Position numbers and translations under genes: made by a program. From an uncultured Oscillospiraceae bacterium (GTDB lineage Bacteria > Bacillota > Clostridia > Oscillospirales > Ruminococcaceae): a stretch of 64,000 nt of DNA. Below the pieces are notes generated by a model. That model did no database searches. It saw nothing but the letters and a program-made list of their open reading frames with translations, and had not been told where the DNA came from. Numbering within the stretch: position 1 is the stretch's first letter; each line of letters begins with the position of its first letter. Below, in pieces: positions 16,989 through 26,402 of the stretch. The stretch covers positions 86,998 through 150,997 of the forward strand of contig CAKSKG010000004.1 in the NCBI GenBank assembly GCA_934464775.1. The letters are read 5' to 3'.

Positions 16989-18251
16989 ATGAGGACGCTT
17001 TTTCATAACGGATATTATCTCGCACCGGATATGACCGTAAAGAGCGGTGAGATCGTAGTAAATGATACGGTCATTGAGTATGTGGGAGATAAAGCCGATA
17101 TCGTTTGTGATAAAACTATTGATGTTCATGGCGGACTTATAATGCCCGGATTCTGCGATGCACACACACATTCGCCTATGACATTTCTCCGAAGCTGCGC
17201 CGATGATATGCCGCTGAACAAATGGCTGAATGAGCAGATATTTCCCCGTGAAGCCAAGCTCTGCGGCGAGGATATATATTATCTGACCAAGCTTGCAGTC
17301 ATGGAATATGTTTCGGGCGGCATAACCTCCTGCTTCGATATGTATTTTTATCCCGATGATTTTGTCCGTGCGATGCTTGAATGCGGATTCAGAAGTGTTC
17401 TGTGCGGAGCTGTGAATGATTTCAGTGAATCCGTTGAAAAGCTGGAGGACTATTATCTTCGATTCAACAAAATTGATCCGCTGATTTCGTATAAGCTGGG
17501 TTTTCATGCAGAATATACCACAAGTGAAGAGATTCTAAAAGAAATAGCCGCCCTTGCGGATAAATATAAAGCTCCCGTCTATGCGCACATAGCTGAAACA
17601 AGCTCCGAAGTTCAGGGCTGTATCGAAAGGCACGGAATGACTCCTGCCGAATATTTTGACAGTCTCGGGCTTTATAATTACGGCGGCGGCGGTTTTCACT
17701 GTGTTTATATGTCGGAAAATGACATTGAGATATATAAGCGCCGAAAACTCAGTGCCGTGACCAATCCATGTTCAAATGCCAAACTTGCCAGCGGAATTGC
17801 TCCGCTTTCAAAGCTGTATGATGCGGGGATAAATGTTGGTATCGGAACAGACGGCCCTGCCAGCAACAATGCTCTTGATATGTTCAGGGAAATGTATCTT
17901 GCGGCAGTGATGCAGAAGATAAAGCTGGAAGATGCGGCGGCTGTGCCTGCCGATGTGATACTTAACAGCGCTCTTCGGGGCAGTGCCGAAGCTATGGGCA
18001 TCAATGCGGGAATACTTTGCAGCGGCGCTCTTGCGGATATTATCGTGATCGATCTTGATATGCCGAATATGCAGCCTGTGAATAATATTGTGAAAAATCT
18101 TGTTTACAGCGGTTCGAGAGAGAATGTTGTCCTGACAATGGTAAACGGAAAGATTCTTTACCGTGACGGAGAATATTACATCGGCGAAGAGCCCCAGTAT
18201 ATTTTCCGAAAGGCGAATGATATAGCAAAGCGTATAAATGCTTCCGTATAA
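16989..18251 (+). CDS. Amidohydrolase: SAH/MTA/5'-deoxyadenosine-type deaminase
   Basis: A 420-residue amidohydrolase-superfamily enzyme of the MtaD/SsnA branch. The metal motif HTHSP follows LIMPGFCDA, and HIAETSSEV, a later His in HCVYMSE and the catalytic Asp in GTDGPASNN complete the site. LRSCADDMPLNKWLNE is characteristic of the S-adenosylhomocysteine / methylthioadenosine / 5'-deoxyadenosine deaminases rather than of guanine deaminase. Which adenosine derivative it prefers cannot be told. Being directly coupled to the phosphorylase suggests conversion of adenosine-type nucleosides to inosine-type ones. A terminator follows at 18266-18304. Confidence 0.88.
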   Translation: MRTLFHNGYYLAPDMTVKSGEIVVNDTVIEYVGDKADIVCDKTIDVHGGLIMPGFCDAHTHSPMTFLRSCADDMPLNKWLNEQIFPREAKLCGEDIYYLTKLAVMEYVSGGITSCFDMYFYPDDFVRAMLECGFRSVLCGAVNDFSESVEKLEDYYLRFNKIDPLISYKLGFHAEYTTSEEILKEIAALADKYKAPVYAHIAETSSEVQGCIERHGMTPAEYFDSLGLYNYGGGGFHCVYMSENDIEIYKRRKLSAVTNPCSNAKLASGIAPLSKLYDAGINVGIGTDGPASNNALDMFREMYLAAVMQKIKLEDAAAVPADVILNSALRGSAEAMGINAGILCSGALADIIVIDLDMPNMQPVNNIVKNLVYSGSRENVVLTMVNGKILYRDGEYYIGEEPQYIFRKANDIAKRINASV

Positions 18252-18265
18252 TATGTTCATATAAC

Positions 18266-18304
18266 AAAAACTCCTGTCCGAATTTATCGGGCAGGAGTTT
18301 TCTT
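18266..18304. terminator. Bidirectional terminator
   Basis: Hairpin AAAACTCCTG / CAGGAGTTTT with T residues after it on the plus strand, between convergent genes ending at 18251 and 18318. Confidence 0.85.
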
Positions 18305-18317
18305 ATGTCAGCTGATT

Positions 18318-21300
18318 TTATCTTGAAATTTTGTTGCCGCATTCACTGCAGAACTTTGCTGTGTCGCTCATGATCTTAGCGCCGCACTGATCGCAGAACT
18401 TCATTCTGATAGGCTTTGCGGATGCAGGTGCGGGAGCAGGAGCCACAGGCTTGGGTGCAGGAGCAGCCTCGGGCTTTGCGGGAGCTGCTGAAACGGTAGC
18501 TTCGGGCTTGGAAGCCGTCGCAGGTGATGCAGGCTTCGGAGCAGCAGGAGCCGGTGCCGCAGGCTTCTTTATCTCGGGAACAACCGCTGCGGCAGGTGCC
18601 GTATTGACTGCGGGCTTTACAGGAGCTGTTGTTTTGATAGGCTCAATGGGCTTGATAGGCTTGATATCAGCCGCAGCACCGACCGTTACGGGCTGCTTTG
18701 CTTCTGGAGCTTTTTCGGCAGGCTTGGGTGCAGGGACAGGCTTGGGTGCAGGAACAGGTGCGGGAGCAGGAGCAGCAGGTTTGGGTGCAGGTGCCGCTTC
18801 CTTGACGGGAGCTGCCTCTGTGGGCTTCTGAACGGGAGCAGTAGGTTCGGGCATCATGTTCATGCGTGCCGCATTCTGCTCGATAGCCTTCATGCGTTCA
18901 GCCTTTCTCTTGTCATTGATATAGCCGATAAGCAGATTGAGAACATTTGCTGCCTTTTCAACGCCTGCGGGCTTGAAGCCGTTGTTGGGAAGCTCTGTCG
19001 TGCTGCCCGATTTATCCACCATCTGAATAGAACCGCCGCCGAACAGACCCTTCTTGGCTGTGAAGTTGGAAATTTCCTCAATGGACTTCTTGGTAATCAG
19101 ACCGTTCTTGTCCTTGCAGAATACATGATCCATTGTAACTGCAAATCCGAGGTCGGGGTTGTTCTGATTGACTTCATGGAGCAGGATAGGCAGCTCAAAC
19201 TGAGTTGTCTTAACAAAGCTGCTCTTCATTGCGATGTAATAAGACTCGAATACCTTTGAGTTGGGCGTTGTGAGGTGACCGTCATTCAGCATATTGTCAG
19301 CCATATCCTTTGTGAGCTTGACAACATATTCGGTACGCTCGTTGTTCTTGTCGTTGATGATATGGTTTTCGCAGTCTGTTATGTGGCGCTTCTTTGCATT
19401 TTCGTCAATGTCCATATCCTTGATCTTTGCGATAAGATCAAGCTTTTCTTTCATGGTCATTGTTCCGAGATTTCTGCAAAGTGCTTCAACCTGCTTATCC
19501 TCGGCTTCACGTATCTTGGAGAGTACCTTGCCCTCGTAGCGGCGCTTCAGATCGTCGGGGCAGCCGTTCTTGTAATCCTGTACCTTTTTGAGGACATCTT
19601 TCAGCTGTTCCTTTGCCATGCCGCCGATGTTTTCGGTGAGCTTTGAAAGCTCGCTTACATGGATATTTGTAGCCGCATCATTGAGCTTCTTGATGTATGG
19701 TGCGGAGTTCTTCTGATCGTAGCCCTTGTCCTCGATCTCGTTGAGAACAGCTGTGATCTTTTCAATCGAAAGCTTTGTAACATCTCCGCAGAGCTTGTCA
19801 AGCTCTTCCTTTTCAAGAGCGTCAAAGCGTACATCTATCTTGTGAACTGTGTTGATGTAAAGTGCATTGTCAAGAGCAGGCTTGCGCTTTTCAAGCTCAT
19901 CACGGAATTTGTCAAGCTCATCGGAATTCATCTTTTCGATTGAATTCATCATCTTGTCGAATTCTTCCTTGTCAAGCTTTTTCAGGCGGTTGTCGATCTG
20001 GTCAATGTATGTCTGACCTGCATTCTTGTATTCGGGTGTGTCTGTGATCTTGCGCTTGATCTCCAGCAGCTTATCCTTGGGAAGAGTCTGAATGTTCTTT
20101 CCAAGCTCGGAAAGCTCGGTTTTAATAAGGGATTCCTCACGCTGTTCAATCTGAGCGATGTATTTTGCTGAGATCTCCTTGTCAAAAGCGTCGCCCTTTA
20201 ATGCTTCCTTCAGCTTTGAAAGCTCGGCACGGGGCATAGAGGGGATATTCTTACAAAGTGCGTCCAGCTCTTTCTTCATAAGCTCGATTTCCTTTGCACG
20301 GATCTTTTCGATGAAAGGCTTTGCGATATCCTTGTCATACTTTGCGGAAATATCGGCAGAGAGCTTTTCAAGGTCGGACTTGCTCTTCTTGTCAAGGTCC
20401 TTGCTGAGAGCGTCGATCTCCTGCTTGTCAAGCTCGTTTTCTCTTGCCTTGATCCTGTCAAAGAACTTCTTCGTGTATTCCTTGTCGAACTTATCGGCAG
20501 ATATCTTTTCGGAAATTGTTTTAAGCTCGGCTCTGTTCTTCTTTTCGATATCCTTGCAGATCTCGTCAACCTCGGCATTGTCCAGCTCTAAGCTGCGCTT
20601 CTTGATCTGCTCAAAGTAAGGCGCAGTAAATTCCTTGTTGTACTTTGCATCGGAAATTTTGGCTGTGATATCGGAAAGAGCCTTTCTGTCAGCCTTGGAG
20701 ATATCCTTGCAGAGCTCTGCGATCTCTTTCTTTTCAAGCTGATCTTCGGCGTCCTTGATCTTGCCGAAAAATTCCTCGGTATATTCCTTTTTGTACTTGG
20801 GATCGGAGAGCTTTTTGCGAAGCTCCGCAAGCTCTTCCTTCTTCATGGAAGAAATATTTGCGCAGAGAGCGGCAATTTCCTTCTTTTCGCAGCTTGTCTT
20901 ATAGTCCTTGATCTTTGCAAAATACTCGGCAGTGTAATCCTTGTTGTACTTTTCGTCGGAGAGAGTCTTTTCCAGCGCCGTAAGAGCGGGGATATCCATT
21001 TTCTCCATGTCCTTGCAAAGATCTGCGATCTCCTGCTTTTCAAGCTGAACCTCACGCTCACTGAGCTTTGCTGCATATTTTTCGGTGATAGAGCTGTCAT
21101 ATTTTCCGCTTGTGAATTCACTCTTGATAGCAGCAAGGGCAGCCTTGTCCATTTCACCGATCTTTTCGCATTTTGCGGTGAATTCCTCAACGCCGATAGC
21201 CTGCTCACGGTCGGATATCTTGGAGATATAGGGGTCGGTGAGAGCAGTATCGTATTTTCCCTCGTTGATTATGTCGCGGAGCTTGTCAAGCTCTTCTCTT

Positions 21301-23369
21301 GTCGCCTTTGCGATGTTTGCAAATACAACAGCAACTTCCTTGCGGTCAAAATCATCAATAAGATAGGATATTTTGCGTGAGAAAGGATTCTTGATATATT
21401 TTGCGAAATTCTTTTCGTCGATCTTCTTCTTGATCTCAGCAAGCTTGTCCTTTGCAAGTCCGTCCACGCTGCCGCAGAGAGCCGCAAGCTCCTTGCGTGC
21501 CAGCTCGCTCTTAACGGAATTCGCTTTCTTGACGTAATGCTTTCTGAGCATATCGGAATACTTGTCGGAGTCGATCTCCTTTATAGCCGCATCTATTGCA
21601 GCAATGTCCTTGCCCTCAACGCTCTTGATCCTGCTGTCAAGCTCTTCGGTCTGAGCGGAGATAATACGGCTCTCGATCTTAGCCATGAAAGGCTTTGCAA
21701 CAGTCTCATCATAGCCGCCGTCAATGATCTTCTTTTTCAGAGCGGCAGCCTCAGCGCTGTTCATGTCTGCAACGGCAAGACACATCTGCTCCAGCTGATT
21801 TTTTTCAACGTCATTGAATGCCAGCTTGACTTTCAGCAGATATTTTTCCTTTGTGTTTTCATCGACAGTCATAGCATTGATGTGACTGCGCAGCTTTTCA
21901 AGCTCGTTCTTGTCCAGTGCGGAAAGGTCGGAGCAGAGCTTGATAAGCTCCTGCTCGTTTCTTATGGCAGACTTCATTTCTTCGGCAGTTTCAAAAACAG
22001 TGCCGTTGTATGTGCGGGACTTCTTGTCCTCTTCTTCGATGTACTTGTCAAGCTCTGCAAATACCGCAGGATCGGCAAGCTTGTATTTGTCTGCGGCGGT
22101 TCTGATATCATCTCTGATTATCTTTGCCTGCTCAATGCCGCAGGTGAAATTTCCGTCCTTGTCCTTGGCATTTTCGGGGATAAACGAAGCAGCGAGATGT
22201 GCGTTCAGCTGTTCATCGGTATATTCGGCGCTGTCCTCGCCGAACCAGAATTCTTCAAGTGCGGAGATGTCAGCATCGTCCTTGCCGCATACGGAATAAA
22301 GCAGTCTGAAAACAGCTGCGTCTGCGGGACGGTCGGAGAGAATATCAGCCGCAGCGGCAACGATCTCGTCCGTGTTCATGTCGGTCTCTTCGATCTCTCT
22401 GAGAGCAGCATTGTAAGCCTTGCCGTCAAATTCGGTATGTACAAAGCCGCAGGTGTTGCTCTTTACAAAAGCCTTGATGAATGCTCTCTTTGCGCATTCA
22501 AGCTCGTCATCGGGAGTGTGATCCTCGGGAAGAGCGGATACCTCGGGATTATAGAATTCGGTTCTGAATTCTATGGGCTTCATGTCTATGCCGTTCTTTT
22601 TGAGAGCCGCCAGCATGAACTTGATAGCATATCCCGAAAGTGTCATGCCGCCGCCGATAGCGTTGATAAGGGAAGTTACGGCAGCCAGCTTGTCACGGAG
22701 GATATATACGCTGTCAAGAGCCTTTTCAAGCTTGAAAAGACGTGCACCGTTCTTGTTTATCTCAACAAAAGTGCCTTTAAGGGGCAGCTTCATCTCATTT
22801 ACATCGGAGATAACAGGGAAGTTTTCAAGCTGCTCATTAAGATATACATCAAGATTCTGCTGAATGCTTTCAAATGTAATAACCGCAGGAGCTTCAACAG
22901 TGCCCTCACGCCAGAAATCGGCATTGATTATTTTTTTGATTTTCAGCTTCTGGTTGGTAAGGGGAGTAACAGGAGCGTAGGGCTTGTTATGCTCACGCAT
23001 ATACTGTTCGTTTACGATGACCTGATCGTGCTTTCCGTCGATCATCCAGTCATGAGCCGCAAATTTCTTTTCAAAAAGGAGATCGGAAAGATAAATATGC
23101 TCAATTTCCGCAGCCTTTTCACGGGCGTCCTTGAGAACGAAAGGCTTCCAGTTGTTTTCGCCGTTATCGGACATGAGCATCATGTCATAAAGACGGCATA
23201 TGGTCATATCGTTGGACTTTGCTTCTTCGTCCGTACAGGGAGCAAAGATAAGATCCTTAATCATCGGGTGGCATACAAGCTGACCTTCGGGAAGATATTT
23301 TTCGATAAATTTCTGCTGGAAATCAGTGCAGGCCTGTCTGAACACGCCGTAATCATTTATCAGTTCCAT
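18318..23369 (-). CDS. Giant cytoplasmic protein: ~17 tandem 51-residue helical repeats plus C-terminal zinc ribbon
   Basis: A 1,683-residue protein. The ATG at 23369 (MELINDYGVF) with AAGGA upstream is preferred over a 26-codon extension. Residues 1 to about 480 form a non-repetitive N-terminal part. From about 485 to 1,390, about 17 units of 51 residues follow each other; the consensus is (E/D)K.E(I/L)..LCK.I..M.(K/R).EL..L...I...KYDK, then PY(I/F).KI..RE..L, so each unit predicts two helices. Many units keep the Cys of the LC pair. A globular domain (about 1,400-1,540) precedes an Ala/Pro/Lys linker and a terminal zinc ribbon (CDQCG...CSECG). There is no signal peptide or membrane helix. 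I know no family with this repeat. It has a consensus promoter at 23492-23520. Confidence 0.85.
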   Translation of the reverse strand: MELINDYGVFRQACTDFQQKFIEKYLPEGQLVCHPMIKDLIFAPCTDEEAKSNDMTICRLYDMMLMSDNGENNWKPFVLKDAREKAAEIEHIYLSDLLFEKKFAAHDWMIDGKHDQVIVNEQYMREHNKPYAPVTPLTNQKLKIKKIINADFWREGTVEAPAVITFESIQQNLDVYLNEQLENFPVISDVNEMKLPLKGTFVEINKNGARLFKLEKALDSVYILRDKLAAVTSLINAIGGGMTLSGYAIKFMLAALKKNGIDMKPIEFRTEFYNPEVSALPEDHTPDDELECAKRAFIKAFVKSNTCGFVHTEFDGKAYNAALREIEETDMNTDEIVAAAADILSDRPADAAVFRLLYSVCGKDDADISALEEFWFGEDSAEYTDEQLNAHLAASFIPENAKDKDGNFTCGIEQAKIIRDDIRTAADKYKLADPAVFAELDKYIEEEDKKSRTYNGTVFETAEEMKSAIRNEQELIKLCSDLSALDKNELEKLRSHINAMTVDENTKEKYLLKVKLAFNDVEKNQLEQMCLAVADMNSAEAAALKKKIIDGGYDETVAKPFMAKIESRIISAQTEELDSRIKSVEGKDIAAIDAAIKEIDSDKYSDMLRKHYVKKANSVKSELARKELAALCGSVDGLAKDKLAEIKKKIDEKNFAKYIKNPFSRKISYLIDDFDRKEVAVVFANIAKATREELDKLRDIINEGKYDTALTDPYISKISDREQAIGVEEFTAKCEKIGEMDKAALAAIKSEFTSGKYDSSITEKYAAKLSEREVQLEKQEIADLCKDMEKMDIPALTALEKTLSDEKYNKDYTAEYFAKIKDYKTSCEKKEIAALCANISSMKKEELAELRKKLSDPKYKKEYTEEFFGKIKDAEDQLEKKEIAELCKDISKADRKALSDITAKISDAKYNKEFTAPYFEQIKKRSLELDNAEVDEICKDIEKKNRAELKTISEKISADKFDKEYTKKFFDRIKARENELDKQEIDALSKDLDKKSKSDLEKLSADISAKYDKDIAKPFIEKIRAKEIELMKKELDALCKNIPSMPRAELSKLKEALKGDAFDKEISAKYIAQIEQREESLIKTELSELGKNIQTLPKDKLLEIKRKITDTPEYKNAGQTYIDQIDNRLKKLDKEEFDKMMNSIEKMNSDELDKFRDELEKRKPALDNALYINTVHKIDVRFDALEKEELDKLCGDVTKLSIEKITAVLNEIEDKGYDQKNSAPYIKKLNDAATNIHVSELSKLTENIGGMAKEQLKDVLKKVQDYKNGCPDDLKRRYEGKVLSKIREAEDKQVEALCRNLGTMTMKEKLDLIAKIKDMDIDENAKKRHITDCENHIINDKNNERTEYVVKLTKDMADNMLNDGHLTTPNSKVFESYYIAMKSSFVKTTQFELPILLHEVNQNNPDLGFAVTMDHVFCKDKNGLITKKSIEEISNFTAKKGLFGGGSIQMVDKSGSTTELPNNGFKPAGVEKAANVLNLLIGYINDKRKAERMKAIEQNAARMNMMPEPTAPVQKPTEAAPVKEAAPAPKPAAPAPAPVPAPKPVPAPKPAEKAPEAKQPVTVGAAADIKPIKPIEPIKTTAPVKPAVNTAPAAAVVPEIKKPAAPAPAAPKPASPATASKPEATVSAAPAKPEAAPAPKPVAPAPAPASAKPIRMKFCDQCGAKIMSDTAKFCSECGNKISR

Positions 23370-23491
23370 GCGTTTACCATTCCTTTCCGACTTTGCTGCG
23401 GATAAATATAGTATAGTTGAGCGTTCCCGAACAAAGTCTGACCCCATTTGCCGCAGATTTTATATCTGCCGACATATTTGTAATCATGACT

Positions 23492-23520
23492 ATTATACCA
23501 AATGTTATAAAATATGTCAA
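23492..23520 (-). promoter_or_regulatory. Consensus promoter of the giant repeat gene
   Basis: Minus strand: TTGACA (23520-23515), 17 bases, TATAAT (23497-23492), perfect. The leader is about 115 bases. The gene-free stretch 23370-23717 holds this promoter and the divergent one at 23652-23680, and nothing else I can support. Confidence 0.85.
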
Positions 23521-23651
23521 CAGTTTTAACGGTATTTTACATAGCTAAATTGTATAAAATTCACAATATTTTTTTGTTGATTATAATTATTTCACTACAA
23601 TGTGATTTTATGATTCAATAAAATATATTTGGAAACTTTTCGGCAAAATAC

Positions 23652-23680
23652 TTGACATCTGCGGGTTAAAATGATATACT
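23652..23680 (+). promoter_or_regulatory. Promoter of the FliD-like orphan gene
   Basis: TTGACA (23652-23657), 17 bases, TATACT (23675-23680); the gene starts 38 bases later. Confidence 0.8.
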
Positions 23681-23717
23681 TTATTTAAAGTATAAGTGAA
23701 ATCAGGTGATCTTAGGT

Positions 23718-24407
23718 ATGTGGACTGTATCGGGCATGAGCAGAATGATAGTAAATACATATGCTCTCAATGCGAAAAGCGGTGCTTCCCGGAATGGAAC
23801 AGGCACTGCCTCCTCAATGTCAGAGGTGCTGCGGAAGTCGGCTGTAATGAAAAATCCTGCCATGAAGAAGAAATATGCACAGGCAATTTCCAATCTTCAG
23901 AAAAAGACTGGAAATATCGTTAATGAAAACAAGCTGTCCTCTGTTTCCTCAAAGCTTGCAGGCTCTGCAGGTGAGCTTTCTTCCTCATGGTCGCTTTATA
24001 AGGACGATAATAGGGAAAAGCTCGAAAAGGGAGTTTCCGATTTTGTGGATAATTATAACGAAACTGTCTCGGCTCTTTTGAAGTCGGACAGTGAAAGCGC
24101 TCTCAGTCAGGGTGTTTCCATGGTGAATACCACCCGTGCATTCAGCAGTTCGCTTTCAAAGGCAGGCATTACGGTTGGACAGGATAACAAGCTTTCTGTT
24201 GATAAGGAAAAGCTTGCGGCTGCCGATATGAACAGCATCAAATCGCTTTTCAAGGGCGGATATTCCTACGGTGCAAAGATAGCTCAGAAAGCATCGGATA
24301 TTTCCTATGCCGCCAAAAATGAAGTGAACGGCACATATAATGCAAACGGAAATCTTGTTCAGTATTCCAATAACATTATCGCATCGCTTCTCAGCACAAA
24401 CGCATAA
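23718..24407 (+). CDS. Orphan protein resembling the FliD C-terminal region
   Basis: A 229-residue Ser/Ala/Lys-rich protein. The ATG at 23718 has AGGTG nine bases upstream; a GTG four codons earlier is the alternative. It is predicted mostly helical. A segment around FVDNYNETVSALLKSD, then FSSSLSKAGITVGQDNKLSVDKEKL and SIKSLF, follows the order seen near the C-terminus of the flagellar cap protein FliD (NDYN, short helix, GI....G.L.LDE..L). No flagellar gene is in the window and there is no signal peptide. The likeness is weak and may be only structural. It is monocistronic with its own promoter and terminator. Confidence 0.7.
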   Translation: MWTVSGMSRMIVNTYALNAKSGASRNGTGTASSMSEVLRKSAVMKNPAMKKKYAQAISNLQKKTGNIVNENKLSSVSSKLAGSAGELSSSWSLYKDDNREKLEKGVSDFVDNYNETVSALLKSDSESALSQGVSMVNTTRAFSSSLSKAGITVGQDNKLSVDKEKLAAADMNSIKSLFKGGYSYGAKIAQKASDISYAAKNEVNGTYNANGNLVQYSNNIIASLLSTNA

Positions 24408-24411
24408 AAAT

Positions 24412-24447
24412 AACAGGCTTCGCATTTCGGTGCGGAGCCTGTTTTAT
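24412..24447. terminator. Bidirectional terminator
   Basis: Hairpin AACAGGCTTCGCA / TGCGGAGCCTGTT (24412-24424 with 24431-24443) with flanking A and T residues, between convergent genes. Confidence 0.85.
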
Positions 24448-24459
24448 ATTCTGTATTGT

Positions 24460-25506
24460 TTATAACGAAGCGTAGGCAAGCATATAGAATGCCGAAACGG
24501 CGATCATTTCTATAACGATAAATGTTACGAGAAGCCATACCGATGTGCCGCCCTTTGTGTGCAGCTCCGAAAGAGTAAAATTCGGAGGTGTCGAGGATTT
24601 TATTTTCGGTATCTTGTTCAGGCAGTGTTTCAGATAAATGCTGTTTGCGAACATTCCCATTCCGATGCTGAATGCAAGATTCAGAACATATGCAAGCATC
24701 AGCAGCTTCTGGAAAGCATCTCCCGATACATCAAACATTCCGATTATGTCCTTGAGAATGCCGCCGCTCATGGGGAATACCGAAAGATTGCTGATAGTTC
24801 CTGGGATAACGGTTATGATCTTGATAAACAGAGCAAGAATTGCCATGGGGATCATTTTTCTGTTTGCAAAATAAAGCTCGGGGAAAAACATCGCAATAAA
24901 ATTCATGGAGAATTTTGTGTGCATTTCCTTCATGAACTTGAATTTCGGCAGATAATAAAAGGTGTTGCTGTCAACGAAAGCACCAAGCTCCGCAACATTT
25001 ACATCATCGCTGTATTTTTCCGAAGGGTTGAATCCGCAGAGAGGGTCGGAATAATTCACTCCGTAAGGATTTGTGAACGAAGCTCCGCCGTTTGAGGCAT
25101 TCTGACCGTCATTTACGGGTGAGGATTTGATCCCGCCCATAAACGGACCCTGTTCATTTTGATCTTGCTGACCGAAGCCGTTCATGTTATTTGCATCGTT
25201 GGGCTGACGGTTCATATTTCCGTAGCTCTGCGCATTGTTGAAGGGCATTCCGCAGCGGCAGCAGTAAAGTGCGTCCGCAGGACTTTCCGCATGGCAGCGT
25301 ATGCATATTCGTGCAGGTCTTTCGGGAGTGCTGTCGGGCTGCCAGCTTTTGCCGCTTTCATGAAGCTTCATATTTATGCATTTGCCCTCTTTGTTATAGC
25401 AGGCACGGTGATAAGGAGTTCCGCAGTCGGGGCAGACAACTATATCATCGCCGTCCTTCAGGACTTCTCCGCACACAATGCATTTTGAACCTTTATATTC
25501 TACCAT
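24460..25506 (-). CDS. RING-like zinc-finger membrane protein with DUF2628-like region
   Basis: A 348-residue protein; the ATG at 25506 has GGAGG eight bases upstream. Residues 1-45 form a RING/PHD-like cluster (CIVCG, CPDCG, HRACY, and a further Cys), and a zinc ribbon follows near residue 65 (CIRCH...CCRCG). A Gln/Asn/Gly-rich low-complexity linker leads to FYYLPKFKFM and FANRKM, a pattern like DUF2628. About three to four membrane helices follow up to the C-terminus. The zinc domains should face the cytoplasm. RING-like domains in bacteria seldom imply ubiquitin ligation; here they may simply mediate binding. Function is unknown. Confidence 0.8.
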   Translation of the reverse strand: MVEYKGSKCIVCGEVLKDGDDIVVCPDCGTPYHRACYNKEGKCINMKLHESGKSWQPDSTPERPARICIRCHAESPADALYCCRCGMPFNNAQSYGNMNRQPNDANNMNGFGQQDQNEQGPFMGGIKSSPVNDGQNASNGGASFTNPYGVNYSDPLCGFNPSEKYSDDVNVAELGAFVDSNTFYYLPKFKFMKEMHTKFSMNFIAMFFPELYFANRKMIPMAILALFIKIITVIPGTISNLSVFPMSGGILKDIIGMFDVSGDAFQKLLMLAYVLNLAFSIGMGMFANSIYLKHCLNKIPKIKSSTPPNFTLSELHTKGGTSVWLLVTFIVIEMIAVSAFYMLAYASL

Positions 25507-25662
25507 AAGGTAAACCTCCAATATCTATCCGATAAAAATATTATAACACAGGAATTATCAAATAACAAGGAATTTTCCCGCAGTTTCATCATACTTTCAC
25601 AAAAAATACATAACAGGTTCTTTTCGGAAAACTATTATATAATAGTAAAGGAAGTATATTGT

Positions 25663-26352
25663 ATGGAAAATACAAAGAGAAAATTTTCAGGCACGATATT
25701 GAAAAGAATAATTCAGATATCGCCGTTTGTGATGATAGCCGTAATGGCTGTATTATATTTTGTGTATTTCAGAAACGTGACGGTAAGACAGCTTGTCACG
25801 TATGTTCCCGATGATATGTTTCTTGCGGTCATCGTACTGCTTGCAATGTTTGCGCTGAAATCCATGTCATACTTTTTCCCAATGCTTGCGCTGTATGCCG
25901 TTTCTGGCTCGATATTCGGCTTCGGCAGGGGACTGCTTGTGAATATTGTGGGAACGCTTATAATGATATCTATACCATATCTTATAGGAAGATTCGCCGA
26001 GCGTGAGCTTGTGGATTCGCTTATCAGAAAAAGCAGCAAGGCGGAGCGAATAAATGAGATGCGGACAGGCGGGCAGTTTTTCGCAAGTTTTTTCCTGCGT
26101 GTCATAAGCTGTCTGCCCTGCGATGTGGTGAGCCTTGTTCTCGGTTCTGCGGGGATAGAATATAAGAAATATATTGCAGGTTCGCTTCTGGGAATACTTC
26201 CCGGAATAATTTCCGCAACGCTTATGGGAGATGCGGCGGACGATCCTCTTTCCCCGAAGTTTATCGGCGGTGCCGCATTCAATGTGGTGATAGCGGTCGC
26301 ATCTGCAATAATTTATGCGGTGCGCTGCCGCAAAAAGAAAAAGGCACAGTAA
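25663..26352 (+). CDS. TVP38/TMEM64 (VTT-domain) membrane protein
   Basis: A 229-residue membrane protein of the SNARE-associated/VTT (DedA-like) group. After two N-terminal helices comes GSIFGFGRGLLVNIVGT, then FFLRVISCLPCDVVSLVLGS (the conserved R...P...S re-entrant element) and GSLLGILPG. A basic tail ends the protein. VTT proteins act as lipid scramblases or flippases in other organisms; the lipid here is not known. AAAGGA precedes the ATG and a TATAAT is at 25638-25643 without a clear -35. It is a single-gene unit. Confidence 0.88.
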   Translation: MENTKRKFSGTILKRIIQISPFVMIAVMAVLYFVYFRNVTVRQLVTYVPDDMFLAVIVLLAMFALKSMSYFFPMLALYAVSGSIFGFGRGLLVNIVGTLIMISIPYLIGRFAERELVDSLIRKSSKAERINEMRTGGQFFASFFLRVISCLPCDVVSLVLGSAGIEYKKYIAGSLLGILPGIISATLMGDAADDPLSPKFIGGAAFNVVIAVASAIIYAVRCRKKKKAQ

Positions 26353-26353
26353 T

Positions 26354-26394
26354 AAAAACAGCAGCATTTCGCTTTTGAAAATGCTGCTGTTTTT
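26354..26394. terminator. Bidirectional terminator
   Basis: Stem AAAAACAGCAGCATTT / AAATGCTGCTGTTTTT between the VTT gene and the dCMP deaminase gene. Confidence 0.85.
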
Positions 26395-26402
26395 GTGTTG
26401 TA

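Noticed and set aside
18451..18831. Gly/Ala-rich plus-strand frame
   Set aside because: It is the complement of the Ala/Pro/Lys linker of the giant protein, not an independent gene.
21537..23405. A 622-codon plus-strand frame opposite the giant repeat gene
   Set aside because: It is a shadow of the repetitive minus-strand coding sequence, rich in unlikely Cys/Leu/Val runs, with no ribosome site; the minus-strand frame has the clear repeat pattern.
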